In this document: piece after piece, positions 34,715 to 47,218 of the stretch
Numbering within the stretch: the first letter of the stretch is position 1
How the letters are laid out: every line of letters starts with the position of its first letter
Origin: Castanea sativa
Taxonomy: Eukaryota > Streptophyta > Magnoliopsida > Fagales > Fagaceae
Assembly (NCBI RefSeq): GCF_040712315.1
Contig: NC_134016.1
Span: 6,436,782-6,500,781 of the forward strand
Direction of reading: 5' to 3'
Length of the DNA: 64,000 nucleotides
Notes under the pieces: model-generated
Databases searched by the model: none
The model's input: the letters and a program-made list of their open reading frames with translations, nothing else
Told to the model about the DNA's origin: nothing
Translations under genes and position numbers: made by a program

Positions 34715-35350
34715 AGTGGAGTCACTGAATAAGCCTAAGTATTTCCTCGCAAGTGGACATGTCTATTTTGTACTATAATTATGCGAGAACCATTCCTTAA
34801 CCACTACTGCCGGCCCATCTTAAAAAACCAATTATATTGGAGCAGTTCATTGTCATTGTTCAGGGCAATTAACGTTTCTTTGACCAATTATCATGTGCAT
34901 TTTTAGTTTCTTTTTTTTTTTTTTTGAAAAGATCAAATACTAATTAAACCTTACGTACCATGAATATGATAGCATATTGAAATGATTGAAGCGCAAGTGT
35001 GTAAGTGGACTTTGTCCTCCTTTGTGAACTCTGAGGCATTTATATATTGGTCAAGTGATCTAAAGGTTCAAGTTATCCAGGTCTTATAGTTCAATCGCAC
35101 TAAATGTAATACCTGGTACTTTAAAAAAATATTTCTTCAAAACGGTTTAGCATATATATAATCTAGTTTTGAAACTCTAGCCTCCATTAGGCTATTAGTT
35201 TTTGTTTTTGTTTTAAGCCCAAACAGAAGACCCTGTAAAGATTCAAAAAATAATAATAATAAAATCAGGCCGGATGATTTTTGAAAGGGAAAAACTTGTT
35301 ACAAAGATGTGGGATCCACAAATGTGTATAAACAAAACAAAACAATCTTA

Positions 35351-35487
35351 TGGCCTGTTTGAATGAAAGGGGAAGGAGAGGGAGTGGAGGAGAGTAGAGT
35401 AAAATTGACTAAAAATAAGTTAATTTTGTGCTAAATTTACTCTACGATACTCTACTCCCTTCCCTCTCCCTCATTCCAAACGAACCA
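35351..35487. mobile_element. Tourist MITE, 137 bp, hairpin-forming
   Basis: TGGCCTGTTTGAATGAAAGG at the left and CCTTTCATT-like inverted sequence ending CATTCCAAACGAACCA at the right. The arms pair for about 55 bp. The flanking duplication is TTA (35,348-35,350 and 35,488-35,490). The GGCCTGTTTG terminus and TTA duplication are classic Tourist traits. Confidence 0.85.
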
Positions 35488-36422
35488 TTAAAGTAAAAGC
35501 TCTACGAAGTAAGAACTTCTTCATCTTAAGGCTAATACAGAAATATATGCTAAACAAAACTCAAAATTTTAGAATTTTTTTAAGGGTAAGCGGCCCATTT
35601 TGAAGAAATCTAACTCTTTAATATATATATTGGATAAGGTGCGTCTCCATCTACATATCATAGAAACTATCTTGACTTGGCATCAGTTGAAGCAACGTTG
35701 ACCATGTTGATCGGCAAACTGCAGCCACAAGTGGTGAAATTCCTTAACTTTTTTTTGTTTTGTTTTGATAAGTGTGAAATTCAAATATTACATTCATCGA
35801 TCATTCATGCTTGTACAAGTTATGGTGAAAAAGAAAAACGGGTTTAATTAGAAAAGGAGAGTTAGCAAAATTAGAAAATGATTCATCTCTCCATTTGAGG
35901 TGTAAAGATTGTCATGTGATTAAAGACATTAGTCGGACGGTTGAATCCAGAAAATAAAATCTTAAATATAAAATGAATTTTTGCAAATAAAGAGCATATT
36001 TGTTTCAGCCATATATGATATAATGGATATTAGCATTATTGGGCATGACCTATTTACACTAAAATTAAAATTTCCATGTCAGCAAGATTATAAGATTGAC
36101 ACGTGTAAGAGCTTTAATAAAATTTAAAAAAAAAAAAAAAAAAAAAACTGTAAAGTGCTGCCACCATTGGTGCACTATCATTGGTTTGACGGTGAATGAC
36201 AGAATGAGTCTTTTAGTTTCTGGATAAAACCAAAGTATTGATGCTTGATGCATTCACATTGTGACATGTTCTAAAGGAATAAAACATCAGAAGCAACATA
36301 TAAATACTAAGAAGACAAGGTTGAAAACTCTTCCATATATACACTTTATTTCACTAGAGTACAAGACCAATTTAACATTTCCTCTTTGTTTCCAATACTT
36401 ACCTTTAATGTAAATTGAGAAT

Positions 36423-36578
36423 CACAATATTTTCATAATATTTTCACAATAAATTTTAAGTGGTAAGTTATTATGTATCGTTACAGATGGTCAAAAAAAT
36501 AATTTAAGAGGTGGATTCAAATTAAAACCAGTAACAATTTACTATCTACTTGTTGTGAGTGTTATAAAAATATTATGG
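36423..36578. mobile_element. MITE-like inverted repeat, about 155 bp
   Basis: CACAATATTTTCATAATATT at the left pairs imperfectly with AAAAATATTATGG at the right. The rest of the arms pair at a lower level. No clear target duplication. Confidence 0.45.
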
Positions 36579-38273
36579 ATATATCACTTTTCATGTGAAA
36601 TTCTTTACTTGTTTTTCTTATCTTGTTATTACTGTTTGTCAAATTCTCTTTACTGAGCCAATTCCAAACCACACAAAATAAAAACGATAAAACTTTGGGC
36701 AAAATTAACATCATAATTAGCATCCCTTTTTCATGTTAAATGAATTTTAACTCTAATTTTTATTTTTATTTTTATCATAGATGAAATGGAATCAGAGATC
36801 TGCTTTGATATTATGGTAACTTATGGCTACTATTCGAGTTAAGGAAGCGCTTTTATTCATATCTTCCAACTCTTCAATTGCCAAGGATCTATCCAATCTT
36901 TTCTCAAATGTTATCTTTGTCTGTTCTCCGATTGTACCATGTATATGCGAATAACCCTTAAACCCCACAGCTATGGCAACACGTTAAGGAGCTTTTGAAG
37001 GCTTTCAATTAACACTCTTGCACATATTTTGCCCAACCTTTTGAAGGCTTTCAATTAACACTCTTGCACATGTTTTGCCTCTCATTTTTGTGCAGTACTA
37101 TATTAATGAAATTGCCTCATTAAGATAAGAGCTTAGACCTCCATTGATTAATATTACTAACAAGTAACGAGCCTGTCTGGCTCCCGTCTGTGTAAGGAGA
37201 TTCTTAAAAAGTTGTGAGTTGTTTTACGGACCAAAACAATATATATTTTCATACAGTTGACATATCAGCCCACTATAGATTAAAATAAAAGTAAATAAGA
37301 ATCATAAGATAATAAGATAGGATATCAAGACCCACCACCACAACTTAAAATAGCTCAAAACGGATTTAAAAGATATTTACAAATCTTAAAGAACTCTAAA
37401 TGTATGTTTTCTATTTCTTGCTTTCCCCATATTAACAAATATTTTTAAGAGTATATCTACACAGCAGATTGCAAGTGGTGAAAAAAAATAACGCATTCAT
37501 GTTATCAAGGTAACACTATAGGTCACTAAGATAATGGCCTAAGACCCCCTCTATTACCCAATAAAATATAATTAGGGTTTCTTTTTTGTTTCCATAAAAT
37601 AAATTAAGGCCCCTGGAATGTACTGTTCCAATAAAATTTATTTAATAAAAGTTACTTTAAAAAAAAATTACACACTCTTTGAATATTGAACACTCTACCT
37701 ACAATTTAAGTGTGTATAATATACCTCTCTCCCATATTAAAAATAGATTTGAAATAAAATGATATAAAAAGCTAATGAATATTATTTAATTAATATTTAA
37801 AAATAAGAAAAGATTTTTTTAAAATTTTCATCTTAGACTCCAAAATACATTGAACAGACCCTATATGTCATAGTGATAGATAGTCAATTACAGTCTGTAT
37901 TCGTAAGACAGTTATGAAAAAGTGTGTAGGACAATTGTCGAAAAATTTGTTTAAAAGTGTGTGGTAATAGAATTATTCAAAGGAAAATTAAAGATTTTAA
38001 AACTCTGTTAGATAGTTAGGCTTGAAGTTTGCATCAACTTTAGGGCTATCAGCATTCGGTAGAATTCTAGCTAACAAACTAGACCTATTGTTTTACAAAT
38101 TTAACCTTGACCTTAAAATAGATTAGAATGATTTCATGGATTTGAGATGCGAAAGAAGAGAACAATAAAGAAAAATTAAGATAGAAAATTAGGTAGCAAA
38201 GAGAGTTTTGTTCAAGAGAAAGTTACTCTTTGAAATTTTAAGTGTGATTGATTAAATTGCTGATTGGTGGAGG

Positions 38274-40302
38274 ATGGAGTCGAAGTCTAGCAACCTGAAA
38301 AGATGTGAGATATGCATAGAGTTCAAGTCATCAGAAGAGATGTTCGTGAACAGGTGTGCTCATTCTATATGCACAGATTGTATTGTCAAGCACATCATTG
38401 CAAGGGTTCAAGACAATGTTGCCGAGATAAGATGCCCTTATTGGTTCACTTGTAAGCAGATTTTAGACCCTCACACCTGCCAGCAAATCATACCCAAATC
38501 TCTTTTTGTGAAATGGTGTGATGTTCTTTGCAATTTGGCTATTCAACCCAATAAAAAAAGTTATTGTCCTAATAAGAAGTGTTTGGAGTTGGTGATTAAT
38601 GAATGTGGAGGAATTGTTAAGAGATCAGAGTGTCCCAAATGCAAGCAGCTGTATTGTTTTCAATGTAATTTGCAGTGGCCAGAGTGCAACAACTGCGAAA
38701 GAATAGAAGAAAATGATCAAATTTTTAAGGAGCTCGCAGTGTCAAAGAAATGGGTCAAATGCCCCACCTGTGACTATCATGTGGAGCGTATTAGTGGCTG
38801 CAGACATATGTCATGCAGGTTTGATCAACTTTTATATTTTTGTTTTATTTTGACATTTTTAACTATGATCTTCAAGAAACTCCGAAGTTTAAAAGTTTCT
38901 ATTGCTTTTTCTTGTTTCCCCCCATTGCCCTTATATATTAACAAATATTTTTTATGTGTAGTTTTGTCATATTAACAAATCATTTAGTGTTTATCAAAAA
39001 AAAAAAAAAAAATCATTTAGGAAATTCATCTTAAAAGTGACCTGATTAGTGAGTTCTAAATCTCAACACTACGAAAGCATTTGATTGAAAATTGAAAACA
39101 CAGACTAATTAAAAATTTCAGGATTTTTTTTACCTTGTATTTTCGATTCCTTATTATATGATTTTCTTTTTTCTTTTTTTTGGGGGGGGGGGGGGGGGGG
39201 AAGGCTATATGATTTTCAAATCTTAAATATATTAGAGGACCTGCCTCAATTTCAAGAAGAAAACAACTGTTTTTGGCAGCCTTTAAATTTTGATCTTTGA
39301 TTCAGCCCATTTTATTTTTGGCTGCAATTGAATTTTTTATGATTTAATTTAAAGTTTTTGGTTAAAATCCAACAAATAATTTAACCCATTCCATTGTAGA
39401 TTTCCGTGGGATTCTCCTGAAACGTTCTTAGTTTTTTTTTTTTTTTTTCCTCAAAAGTGCCAACATATTCTTATTGATTCCACAGCATGGCTCTTTCATA
39501 TCTAATTTAGCATGAACTGGCTGACGCAAATACCCCTATTCTTTTCATTTCACTTAAATAATAATAAAAAAATAAAAAATAAAAAAAGAGAGAGAAAAAA
39601 AAAGACAAACATTCCCCAAATTAATTTCAACTTTACCATTAGAGAGCAATTTCCATTCGGCCTATGGCCAATTGTTTGATAATTGTGAAAGATGCATGGA
39701 AATTACTTTTAACAGATTTATAATATGGGTTGGGCCAGACCAAAAATGGGAAGAAAAAGAAAAGAAAGAGAATTGTATTTTTGTACGACATGCATTGATA
39801 GCAAACCCAATCTAAAAACTTTTGCCAATCTTTTATATAGTATCTTTCCTTTTCTTTTTCCTTTTTACATTTCAATGTATGTTTCCCAAAAAAATAAAAC
39901 ATTTCAATGTATAATGAGACGCGTGACATACCCTGTTAGAAAAAAGAAATTTAAAAGACTAGATTTCTTTTCTATCACTTCGGCTATAAAGCATTTTACT
40001 TGATATAATCTACGCAAAAGATTTCATTTTACTTTTACAGTACCATGTTTATGTTCCTGTTTTCTTTCCTCTTTACTCGATCAATATTTTCTTCACAGTT
40101 AGACATATAGAATTATTTTTCATAATGTAGTTTCTATGATTCTGGATGCAGATGCGGTACTATGTTTTGCTATAAATGTGGAAGGAAGCTAACTCTACAT
40201 TGGTGCAACTGCGTAGAGTGCTATGACTTCTTGCCTTTGTTGCTTCTCGTGTTGGTTGTTTTCATTCTTATTTTGTTACCTATGTTAATTTATTTAGACT
40301 AA
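38274..40302 (+). CDS. RBR-type E3 ubiquitin ligase, RSL1/RFA-like, tail-anchored; copy 1
   Basis: Exon 1 is 38,274-38,818 and exon 2 is 40,152-40,302, split inside the RING2 Arg codon (AG|A), giving 231 residues. RING1 starts at CEIC (residues 12-15), with CAHSICTDC and RCPYWFTC. The IBR segment is YCPNKKC.. to CPKCKQLYCFQC. RING2 is KCPTCDYHVERISGC-RHMSC-RCG, with the catalytic Cys in SGC and FCYKCG after it. The IBR His after the Trp is Pro (QWPECNNC). The last 24 residues (FLPLLLLVLVVFILILLPML..) form a membrane helix at the very C-terminus. Arabidopsis RSL1, an RBR with a membrane segment, ubiquitinates ABA receptors at the plasma membrane; a similar role here is inference. There is no N-terminal extension, and the protein is shorter than many RBRs. 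Confidence 0.85.
38977..39020 (+). mobile_element. Micro-retroposon scar in RBR copy 1 intron: TGTTTATC + A14
   Basis: AAATCATTTAG at 38,977-38,987 is repeated at 39,010-39,020 around TGTTTATC and 14 A. RBR copy 2 has no insertion at the matching place (45,781-45,802), so it serves as the empty site. Confidence 0.75.
39182..39200. repeat. G19 homopolymer next to a T tract
   Basis: Nineteen consecutive G follow a T-rich run inside the RBR copy 1 intron. Length in an assembly may be inexact. Confidence 0.85.
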
Positions 40303-40479
40303 GTTCATCCCGGTTTTACTAATAAATCAAGGGAAAAGTTAACAGATGTCTTAAGAACATTAATTTAGAAAATATTCTTAGAAATTTTTTATGGAAATTT
40401 TTTTTTTGACAATTTTTTATATTTTTTTATCAAAGTGGTATCAAAACTTTCATAAAATGGTTTATTAGCAAATACCCTT

Positions 40480-40640
40480 AGAGCAACCGCACACTCTTGG
40501 TGCGATAGTCACTCCACAGGTATAAATGCTTGTGGAGTGTGGGGGGTAAGGGCCGGAGTTCAAGTCTACAGAAAGGAATTTCACACAATATACACTTAAA
40601 TTAGGCTAGAGTAGAAATTCTATCTTGTATATAAAGAAAA
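40480..40640 (+). mobile_element. tRNA-derived SINE
   Basis: A-box-like TTGGTGCGATAGTCACTCC near 40,498 and B-box GGAGTTCAAGTCT at 40,555-40,567, at tRNA-like spacing. They are followed by TTCACACAATATACACTTA and an A-rich end near 40,635. No clear target duplication. Confidence 0.55.
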
Positions 40641-41461
40641 AAGGTTTAATCAAACCCACAAACCAATTTTAAGCCTAGTGTTAATTAGTCCAAGTATAGT
40701 TGGCCTTGGTTTAAGATATTACTCAAATAATATTCGTAGAGTAAATAAATGCAGAATAGAAAGGGAAACGCAATATGGGGACAAGGGGAAATTTGATAGA
40801 GAGCTATTCAAAAGAAAAATCACTACAATAGTTTGATTATCAATCCCAAAAGCAAAACAGGTCACTATATAAAATTGATATTTTTATAAATAGAATAACC
40901 TTATTTTAGTTTGCTACAACCAATAGTATTTACCATACTTACCAAACAGAACTCCAAATCCACGGACTATTTCTATATATGATTGTTGCATGTGAACATC
41001 TAGCTAATAACTCCAAGTACCAACTTGAAGATTTAGATTCAGCAATCAAATAATAACATAAGTAAAATATTTATAAAAAATCTACAAACATTACATTTAG
41101 AATTTCAATGAAGCACAAATCTCTCCTCCCAAAGCATTATCGAAGTAGAGCAAATAGATCAAATTGGACTGAATGGACTAAAAGGGACCGAAATGGACCA
41201 AAAGATGAAAGTTGACCAAAATTGAATGAAATGCTATGCTAATGTGGCTTAATAAGAGCATGATAACAACTAAGCTTCAGCTTTTAGTATTTCTATATAG
41301 ATTTAGATTGTTGTTTTTACCTCTTCCCGGGGTTGTATTATTGATCAACTTAGACTTGATGCATTAGGTACTTTTTATTGTAGGCACTGCCATAGCAATG
41401 CCATTAACTCTTTAGTTGCTTTCCTTAATATATCCAGTTTACCAAAAAAAAAAAGATTGTT

Positions 41462-41529
<68 letters not shown>
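41462..41529. repeat. (TA)n(GA)n compound microsatellite
   Basis: About 24 bp of TA followed by 44 bp of GA without interruption. Confidence 0.95.
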
Positions 41530-41532
<3 letters not shown>

Positions 41533-42239
41533 AATTACCTAATAAATAAATCAATAAACAAGTTATTCTTTTTTTTTCCCTCAAAAAAAGTTAAATATTT
41601 TTTATAGAAGAAATATAAAAGTTACTCTATATTTAATATTCTATTAAATCATATTTATGTACACACAGTTCAAGGAATTCCCAATCAACAATGGCCACCT
41701 CCCATCCCCTTCATCTTCCACGTTCACTCTTCTTTAGTCCTTAGATAATTCTCTTGTGTCTTTGTCTTTTTCCCTTATCTCCACTCCTTGATTTCATTTG
41801 CCACCCTTCAAGCTTTTTCATGTTGAATGAATCTTTGCTTTTTTTTTTTCTTTTTTTTTTTTAATTTTCAATTTTTATTTATCAAAGATGAAGAGCCGTC
41901 AGAGATTTGTTTGATACTTATTGCTTAAATTTCTTGTTAGGGAGCCTTGGACTAAGCTATTTATCACTATTGGATCTCTTACATGAATTAGCCTACCATT
42001 CGAGTTTTGAAAGAATGACACTATGTTGTTGTTGTAACCACACTAGCAGCTAAGTCTTGTTTGAACCCTTTGTCCAAGGAAAAAAAATTCAAACTGAGGG
42101 TAGGTGATTACTTTCATGGAGAGTCTAGTTTCTATCACAAGAAGGCTAATGAGCTTCAGAAACAAGACAACCCATAGTCAAGAAATCTGCAATCTATGTC
42201 TCCACATAATTTCTTCTGGCTTCTGTGTTAGGTTTTGTG

Positions 42240-42610
42240 GAGCCTAGTTATGTTTGATTCGGTTGACGATTCGATCTGAATAATGTTGCATGGATTTTAT
42301 TAGGAGATTTTCTGAGACTTAGTCCATAGAACGGAGGCTTGGGCCAACAGGCCCGTTTTGTAGCCCATTGTGAATCTTGTGCGCAAGATGTAGAAAACGA
42401 TGTTTTGTGATTAGAGTTTGGTGTTGTTGTTTTTTGTGAGTGAGAAAAAGGATTGTAACCGCACCTTGTATTTTTTTTCTTGATAATAGTGAAATCCCTG
42501 CAACTTCGTGGACGTAGGCAAATTGCCGAACCACGTAAATACTGTCTTGTGCGTATGATTATTTTTCTTTGGCGTATATTTTTCTCTATATTTTGTTTCT
42601 CACATGTTAG
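42240..42610 (+). repeat. Probable copia-type LTR fragment
   Basis: GTGGACGTAGGCAAATTGCC followed by GAACCACGTAAAT at about 42,508-42,540 is a phrase found in the R/U5 part of plant copia LTRs. AATAGTGAAATCC precedes it. Ends are not defined. Confidence 0.4.
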
Positions 42611-43528
42611 GAATTTCTTGACAATTCCCTACATTCTGATTCTAGTAGATTATTTATTTGCTTACTGAATTCCTTAGCTAGTTTGAGATCATGCGCATTA
42701 GACCACACTTCTAATGTTAGCTTGCTCTTTCTTTTCCCTGATATTTCTTTGTACCTTGCTAAATACCCCTCTGTACCATAGTTGTAGGTTTTTTCTTGCA
42801 AGCTTTTATCTTCTCTGTGATTTTGCGCATACTACTTCCTCTAAGCTTGTATGATTATCACACTATTGTTTATAACTTATTCACAGTTGGGATGTTATTA
42901 TTACATTTCTTCAACTCTGAAGGCCCTCCTCCTTCTCTCACTGCTTTCTCCATCTGTTTTATAAGGAGTACCTATGATCTACATGATCAGATGTCAATGC
43001 TACTAGGTGAGCTAAGGAAGCGTTTCTATGCATATCTTCCCACTCTTTAGTTGCCAAGGCCCTATCCAATCTTTTCTCAAATGTTATCTTTTTTCTGCTC
43101 TCTGATTGCACCAAATATATGGATAACCCTTAAACTCCAAATTAGTTATGCATGGCATCAATTTAAGGGACTTTTGAAGGCTTTCAATTAGTCTTGCACA
43201 TGTTTTGGTTCTCATTTTTGTGCACTATATAAATGAAATTAGTTGCCTCTTTAAGATAGGGGCTTAGACCTATATCGATTAATATTACTATTCACTAACA
43301 GCCTATTTGGCTCTCATTAAGGAGACCCTTAAAGCTCTGAATTCAGTGAATTGTATTAACGTGACACAACGAAATATTATAAAAATTTTACAATAGTGGA
43401 AATGTAGCCTACAATAGGTCAAAATAAAAATAAAAATAACAAAATATTATATTAATACCCACCGCAACTTCAAATAAAAGTATTTTGTAAATAGTAAATA
43501 CCATGACATTTTATTATGTTCTTAAACT

Positions 43529-43568
43529 CTCTCATTTTCTCTCTCACAAAAAAAAAAACTCTCATTTT
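43529..43568 (+). mobile_element. Micro-retroposon scar: CTCTCTCAC + A11
   Basis: CTCTCATTTT at 43,529-43,538 is repeated at 43,559-43,568 around CTCTCTCAC and 11 A. Confidence 0.5.
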
Positions 43569-45059
43569 AAAAGACAGGAGAGCTTCTAGTTTAGGATTTT
43601 ACACCGTTTGAGAATTTTTATAAAAGAGCTTTATCTTCTCCCTAAAGCTGCAAAACTGCATTAAGATAACGTTAGGAATTTCAAATTTTAATGATAAAAC
43701 TCTGTTCACTCTTTCAGCTTTTCATACGGCTCCTCTAGAGCCACAACTAAGGATATATATAATCTGGATTATTTATCTTTGATGATATTTATATGATAGA
43801 CAGGCTTAAAATCAAGGAAATCAACTCTCACGGGGAATTAGGGGATTGGCTCATTAGTCTAAAATGTAAATCTGGAAGTTCTTTGAATTAATCGTATTAT
43901 CCTCCAAAAGTGGATCCATTAGTCGATGGCCATATATAGTGGGCAAATCAAGATCCAAAAATAGAGGCTAAAAAAATCTCATATATTATATTTTTTTTAG
44001 TCCAATTGAAGCTGAAAGTTAAATCTAGAGAGATATGTCAAATATTAGTATTATTATTATTATTATTATTTTAACTAAAAGGAAAAGCAGAAAAATAAAA
44101 GAATTCTCTTAGCTAGCAGAAGGACTGGAAGTTCGCACCTAACTTTAGGACTTCAACATGAGGCAAAATTCTAGTTTGGTAATTACACTTAATATTGTTT
44201 TACAAAGATTAGGTCCAGCGCTTCTGTGCACTAGACCCGTTACGGATTATGACACGTGACTACTGTTGGTTGACAGATTCAATGCACAATAGTTCTGGAT
44301 CCAAGGTCCAAGCTAAGTACAGGACATACATAAGAATAATTCCGTGGATTTAAGATGAGATTGGAACTAAAAGAAAAGGTTAAGAACGAAAATCAGGTAG
44401 CCAAGAAATGTTTGTTAGAGAGAATGTTTGTGTTTGAAGTTTTAAAGCGTGGTTGACTCGCTAGATAGTTGGAGGTGTTGGGTGCACAGCACCAAAGTGC
44501 AGCCCACTGATGCATGATTAGTGGCAAAGAGAGTTATAGATAAAAATCCTGTTAGAGAGCGTTAGTTAATAGGAACAAAATAGGTGGCTAGGTCCTTATC
44601 TTAAAGAAAATTGTAAGTGTATTTGTGTGTGAGAGGCAGAGAGAGCACATAAAAACAAGAGGTTTTTTCTTTAGTCTTGAGATACATACAAAGAAAGCAA
44701 GGACTTGTTTTGGATGCTACAGTCACGGCGAAGATCTTATCTTAGGTGAGTTCATATTAATTCCCATGTAAAAGAAATTATTGTATTGGTTTGAATCTCA
44801 ATAATTAGGCATAAATGAAAAGACATTATATTTGATTTTATAATAATGAATTTATTAAGAGTTTGTCACTTGGTTTTTCACATAGGGTTTTTCCCATAAA
44901 TATAATTTTTGTGGTTTTGTGTGTGATTGATTTTATTTAATTTTTTTATAAATTAAAATTCTTAGTTGATTTTTTTCTTTAATAAGATTAGACTGTGACC
45001 CAACAGCAAGAGGTTGGAGGTGAACTTGTGGAAGTCTAACAAGTGAAAAAAGCACCAAT

Positions 45060-46686
45060 ATGAAGTCAATATTCATTCATGAATGTCTGATATGCAATCA
45101 CTCAAAGTCAGCAAAGAAGATGTTCAAGAACAAGAAGAGGTGTGCGCATTCTATATGCAAAGACTGCATTGTCAAGCACATACTTATAAAGGTGGAAGAT
45201 GCTGTTGCCGAGATAAAATGCCCAAATTGGCCAGCTTGTAAACAGCTTCTAAACCCTCATACTTGCCAGAAAATCATCCCCAAATTATTGTTTGAGAAAT
45301 GGTGCGACCTTCTTTGCGAATCGGCTCTTCAACCCTATGAAAGAAGCTATTGCCCTAATAAAGAGTGCTCGGAGTTGATAATTAATGAGTGTGGAGGAAC
45401 TGTCAAGAAATCAAAGTGTCCCAAATGCAAGGAGCTGTATTGCTTTCGATGCAATGTGCCGTGGCCAAGGTGCAACAACTGTCAAGAATTAGAAAATGAC
45501 AAAAAGTTTTTTAAGCTCGCAGTGTCAAAGAAGTGGGTCAAATGCCCTTCTTGCAGCTACTATGTGGAGCGTATTAATGGCTGCAGACATATGATATGCA
45601 GGTTTGATATCTCTCTCTCTCTCTCTCACTCAGAGACATATGCATACATGAACATTTATTTTATATGAATAGTGCTCTATTTTTAGAATTATGTTTTTAT
45701 TTTTTACCCTTTATGATTATGATCTCTTCTATTTCTTGCTGCCACCATATAAACAAATATTTTTAATAGTACTTTTGTCTTATTAACAAATAGTAGAAAA
45801 TTCTTCTGATAATGACCTAGTGAGTTTAAGTAGTTTGGCTATAGTGATGCGGATTTCATTAAGTGATAAAAGCTTTATTTATTCTGAATCTCAACATTAC
45901 TAAATCTATTGATTGAAAATTGAAAACATAGAGTTGACTAATTAGAAATTTCTCAGAAATTTTTTATCATGTATTTTGGATTCCTTGTCATATGATTTTC
46001 AAAACTTGAATATAAGAGGGCCTGTCTCTATCTCAGCAAGAAAGAACTAGTATTCAGTCTTGTTTGAATTTTGATCTTTAAATCAGCACAGTTTTTTGCT
46101 TTATTTTGTTTTTTCCTTACCACTCAATTGAATTTTTTCTGATTTAAAGGTTTTGTGTAAAATCCAACAAATTATACTAATTTCCTACCCCCCACTGAAG
46201 ATTTGTGAGGGAAACTGCTGAAAGGTTCTCATCTTTTTTCCATTTCAGAATTGCAATTACATAGCAAGAACTGACAGACACATATACCCCTACTCTTTTC
46301 GGGTTCACAACAAGATGAAAAAAAGAAAAGAACAAATAACTAAAGATGCCCTAACCCTTTTTTATTTATAATATTTATATTTGATTTTAGGTGAAAGATG
46401 CCCCAACTTAATTTCTACTTAATTTGGAAAGAATTTTCTATTCGATATTTGTGAAGGAACCATATGCTAAGGAACATGAATTACTTTAAGGACATTCGAG
46501 ATTCTATTTTAGAGAGCATTTTTAATTGTGCCTTTAATTCACTATATAATAAGGAAGTACATGACATGAGTTATCATCAGAAAAAAAAAAAAGAATAAGA
46601 AGAAGAAGAAGATATTTCAATTCTGTCATTTAGGCTATAAAGCACATAACTTAACACAATAACGTACGTATAAAGATCTCATTTGT

Positions 46687-46734
<48 letters not shown>

Positions 46735-47218
46735 GTTTTAGGACTTTGTCTTGGATATCTCTATATATCGATCATAAATAACTTTTTGTTAAATTACCGA
46801 TTGTCCCAAAAGCTTAAGCTGTAAAAAAAATTCAATGAAGTGGGGGCCCAATAAATGAGAATTTAACTTTTTAAATGGGAGGTAGAATAAAGCCAGGAAT
46901 CGAACTCATAATCTCCTGCTCTGATACCATGTTAAATTACCGATTGTCCCAAAAGTAGTTATTTTCCTCTTGACTCGATCTATTTGCTTTGCAGTTAGAT
47001 AGAGCAGTTTTTCATAACGTGGGTTCTATGATTTTGGACGCAGATGCGGGACTGATTTTTGTTATAAATGTGGGAGGAAGTGTTTAATGAGTTGGTGCAA
47101 TTGTATGGAGAGAGATGAAGAAGAACAAGGTGGCATGCTTCAAAGGCAGGCTAGGCAAGTCAATGGGAGATGGAATCAACTCGTTTTGAAGTTATATTCT
47201 GCTTTGAATCTGAGATGA
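45060..47218 (+). CDS. RBR-type E3 ubiquitin ligase, RSL1/RFA-like, no membrane tail; copy 2
   Basis: Exon 1 is 45,060-45,601 and exon 2 is 47,044-47,218, with the same AG|A split, giving 238 residues. RING1 starts at CLIC; then RCAHSICKDC and KCPNWPAC. The IBR has YCPNKEC and CPKCKELYCFRC, again with Pro in place of the IBR His (PWPRCNNC). RING2 KCPSCSYYVERINGC-RHMIC-RCG keeps the catalytic Cys. After FCYKCGRKCLMSWCNC the tail is acidic then basic (MERDEEEQGG.. to LYSALNLR), with no hydrophobic segment, so this copy should be soluble. A leader intron is likely: donor CTTAG|GTGAGTTC near 44,742, acceptor CCCAACAG near 45,006. A CT microsatellite (45,611-45,628) follows the exon 1 donor. Confidence 0.85.
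46686..46734. repeat. (AC)n(AT)n compound microsatellite in RBR copy 2 intron
   Basis: About 23 bp of AC followed by about 26 bp of AT. Confidence 0.95.
46787..46955 (-). mobile_element. Short tRNA-like retroposon between 26-bp direct repeats
   Basis: The 26-bp sequence at 46,787-46,812 (TGTTAAATTACCGATTGTCC..) is repeated exactly at 46,930-46,955. Between them, on the minus strand, lie TGGTATCAGAGCAGG (A-box-like, and like a tRNA-Met primer site) and GAGTTCGATTCC (B-box, 46,907-46,896). It could be a SINE, or the residue of a very small LTR (TRIM) element. Confidence 0.5.

Larger units (their letters stand above)
33325..34996. repeat. Duplicated block B (germin-like gene and flanks), paralogous to 4195-5947
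   Basis: Co-linear with 4195-5947 in the same orientation, from TGGAAAGTTT near 33,327 to the promoter and on to GAAATGATTGAAG. Confidence 0.8.
34997..36837. other. Spacer with two MITEs
   Basis: AT-rich, with poly(A) near 36,122-36,146. Two MITEs are listed separately. Near 36,780 a sequence (GATGAAATGGAATCAGAGAT) has a weak counterpart near 41,886, probably part of the RBR-block duplication. No gene recognised. Confidence 0.45.
36838..40320. repeat. Segmental duplication block holding RBR copy 1
   Basis: Upstream sequence from TTAAGGAAGCGC (36,840) is co-linear with 43,013 onward. Shared stretches include CAATCTTTTCTCAAATGTTATC, GAAGGCTTTCAATTA, CTCATTTTTGTGCA and GATTAATATTACTA, then the gene, its intron and exon 2. 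A 46-bp local duplication (36,989-37,079) is present only here. Confidence 0.75.
40641..43012. other. Spacer between RBR blocks
   Basis: It contains a TA/GA microsatellite and a probable LTR fragment (listed). Around 41,886-42,180 the plus strand shows short readable pieces (ending KFKLRVGDYFHGESSFYHKK) of unknown origin. No complete gene recognised. Confidence 0.4.

Noticed and set aside
46896..46930. Possible tRNA gene on the minus strand
   Set aside because: A- and B-box-like strings are present, but no cloverleaf can be drawn; it fits a SINE or TRIM-like element.
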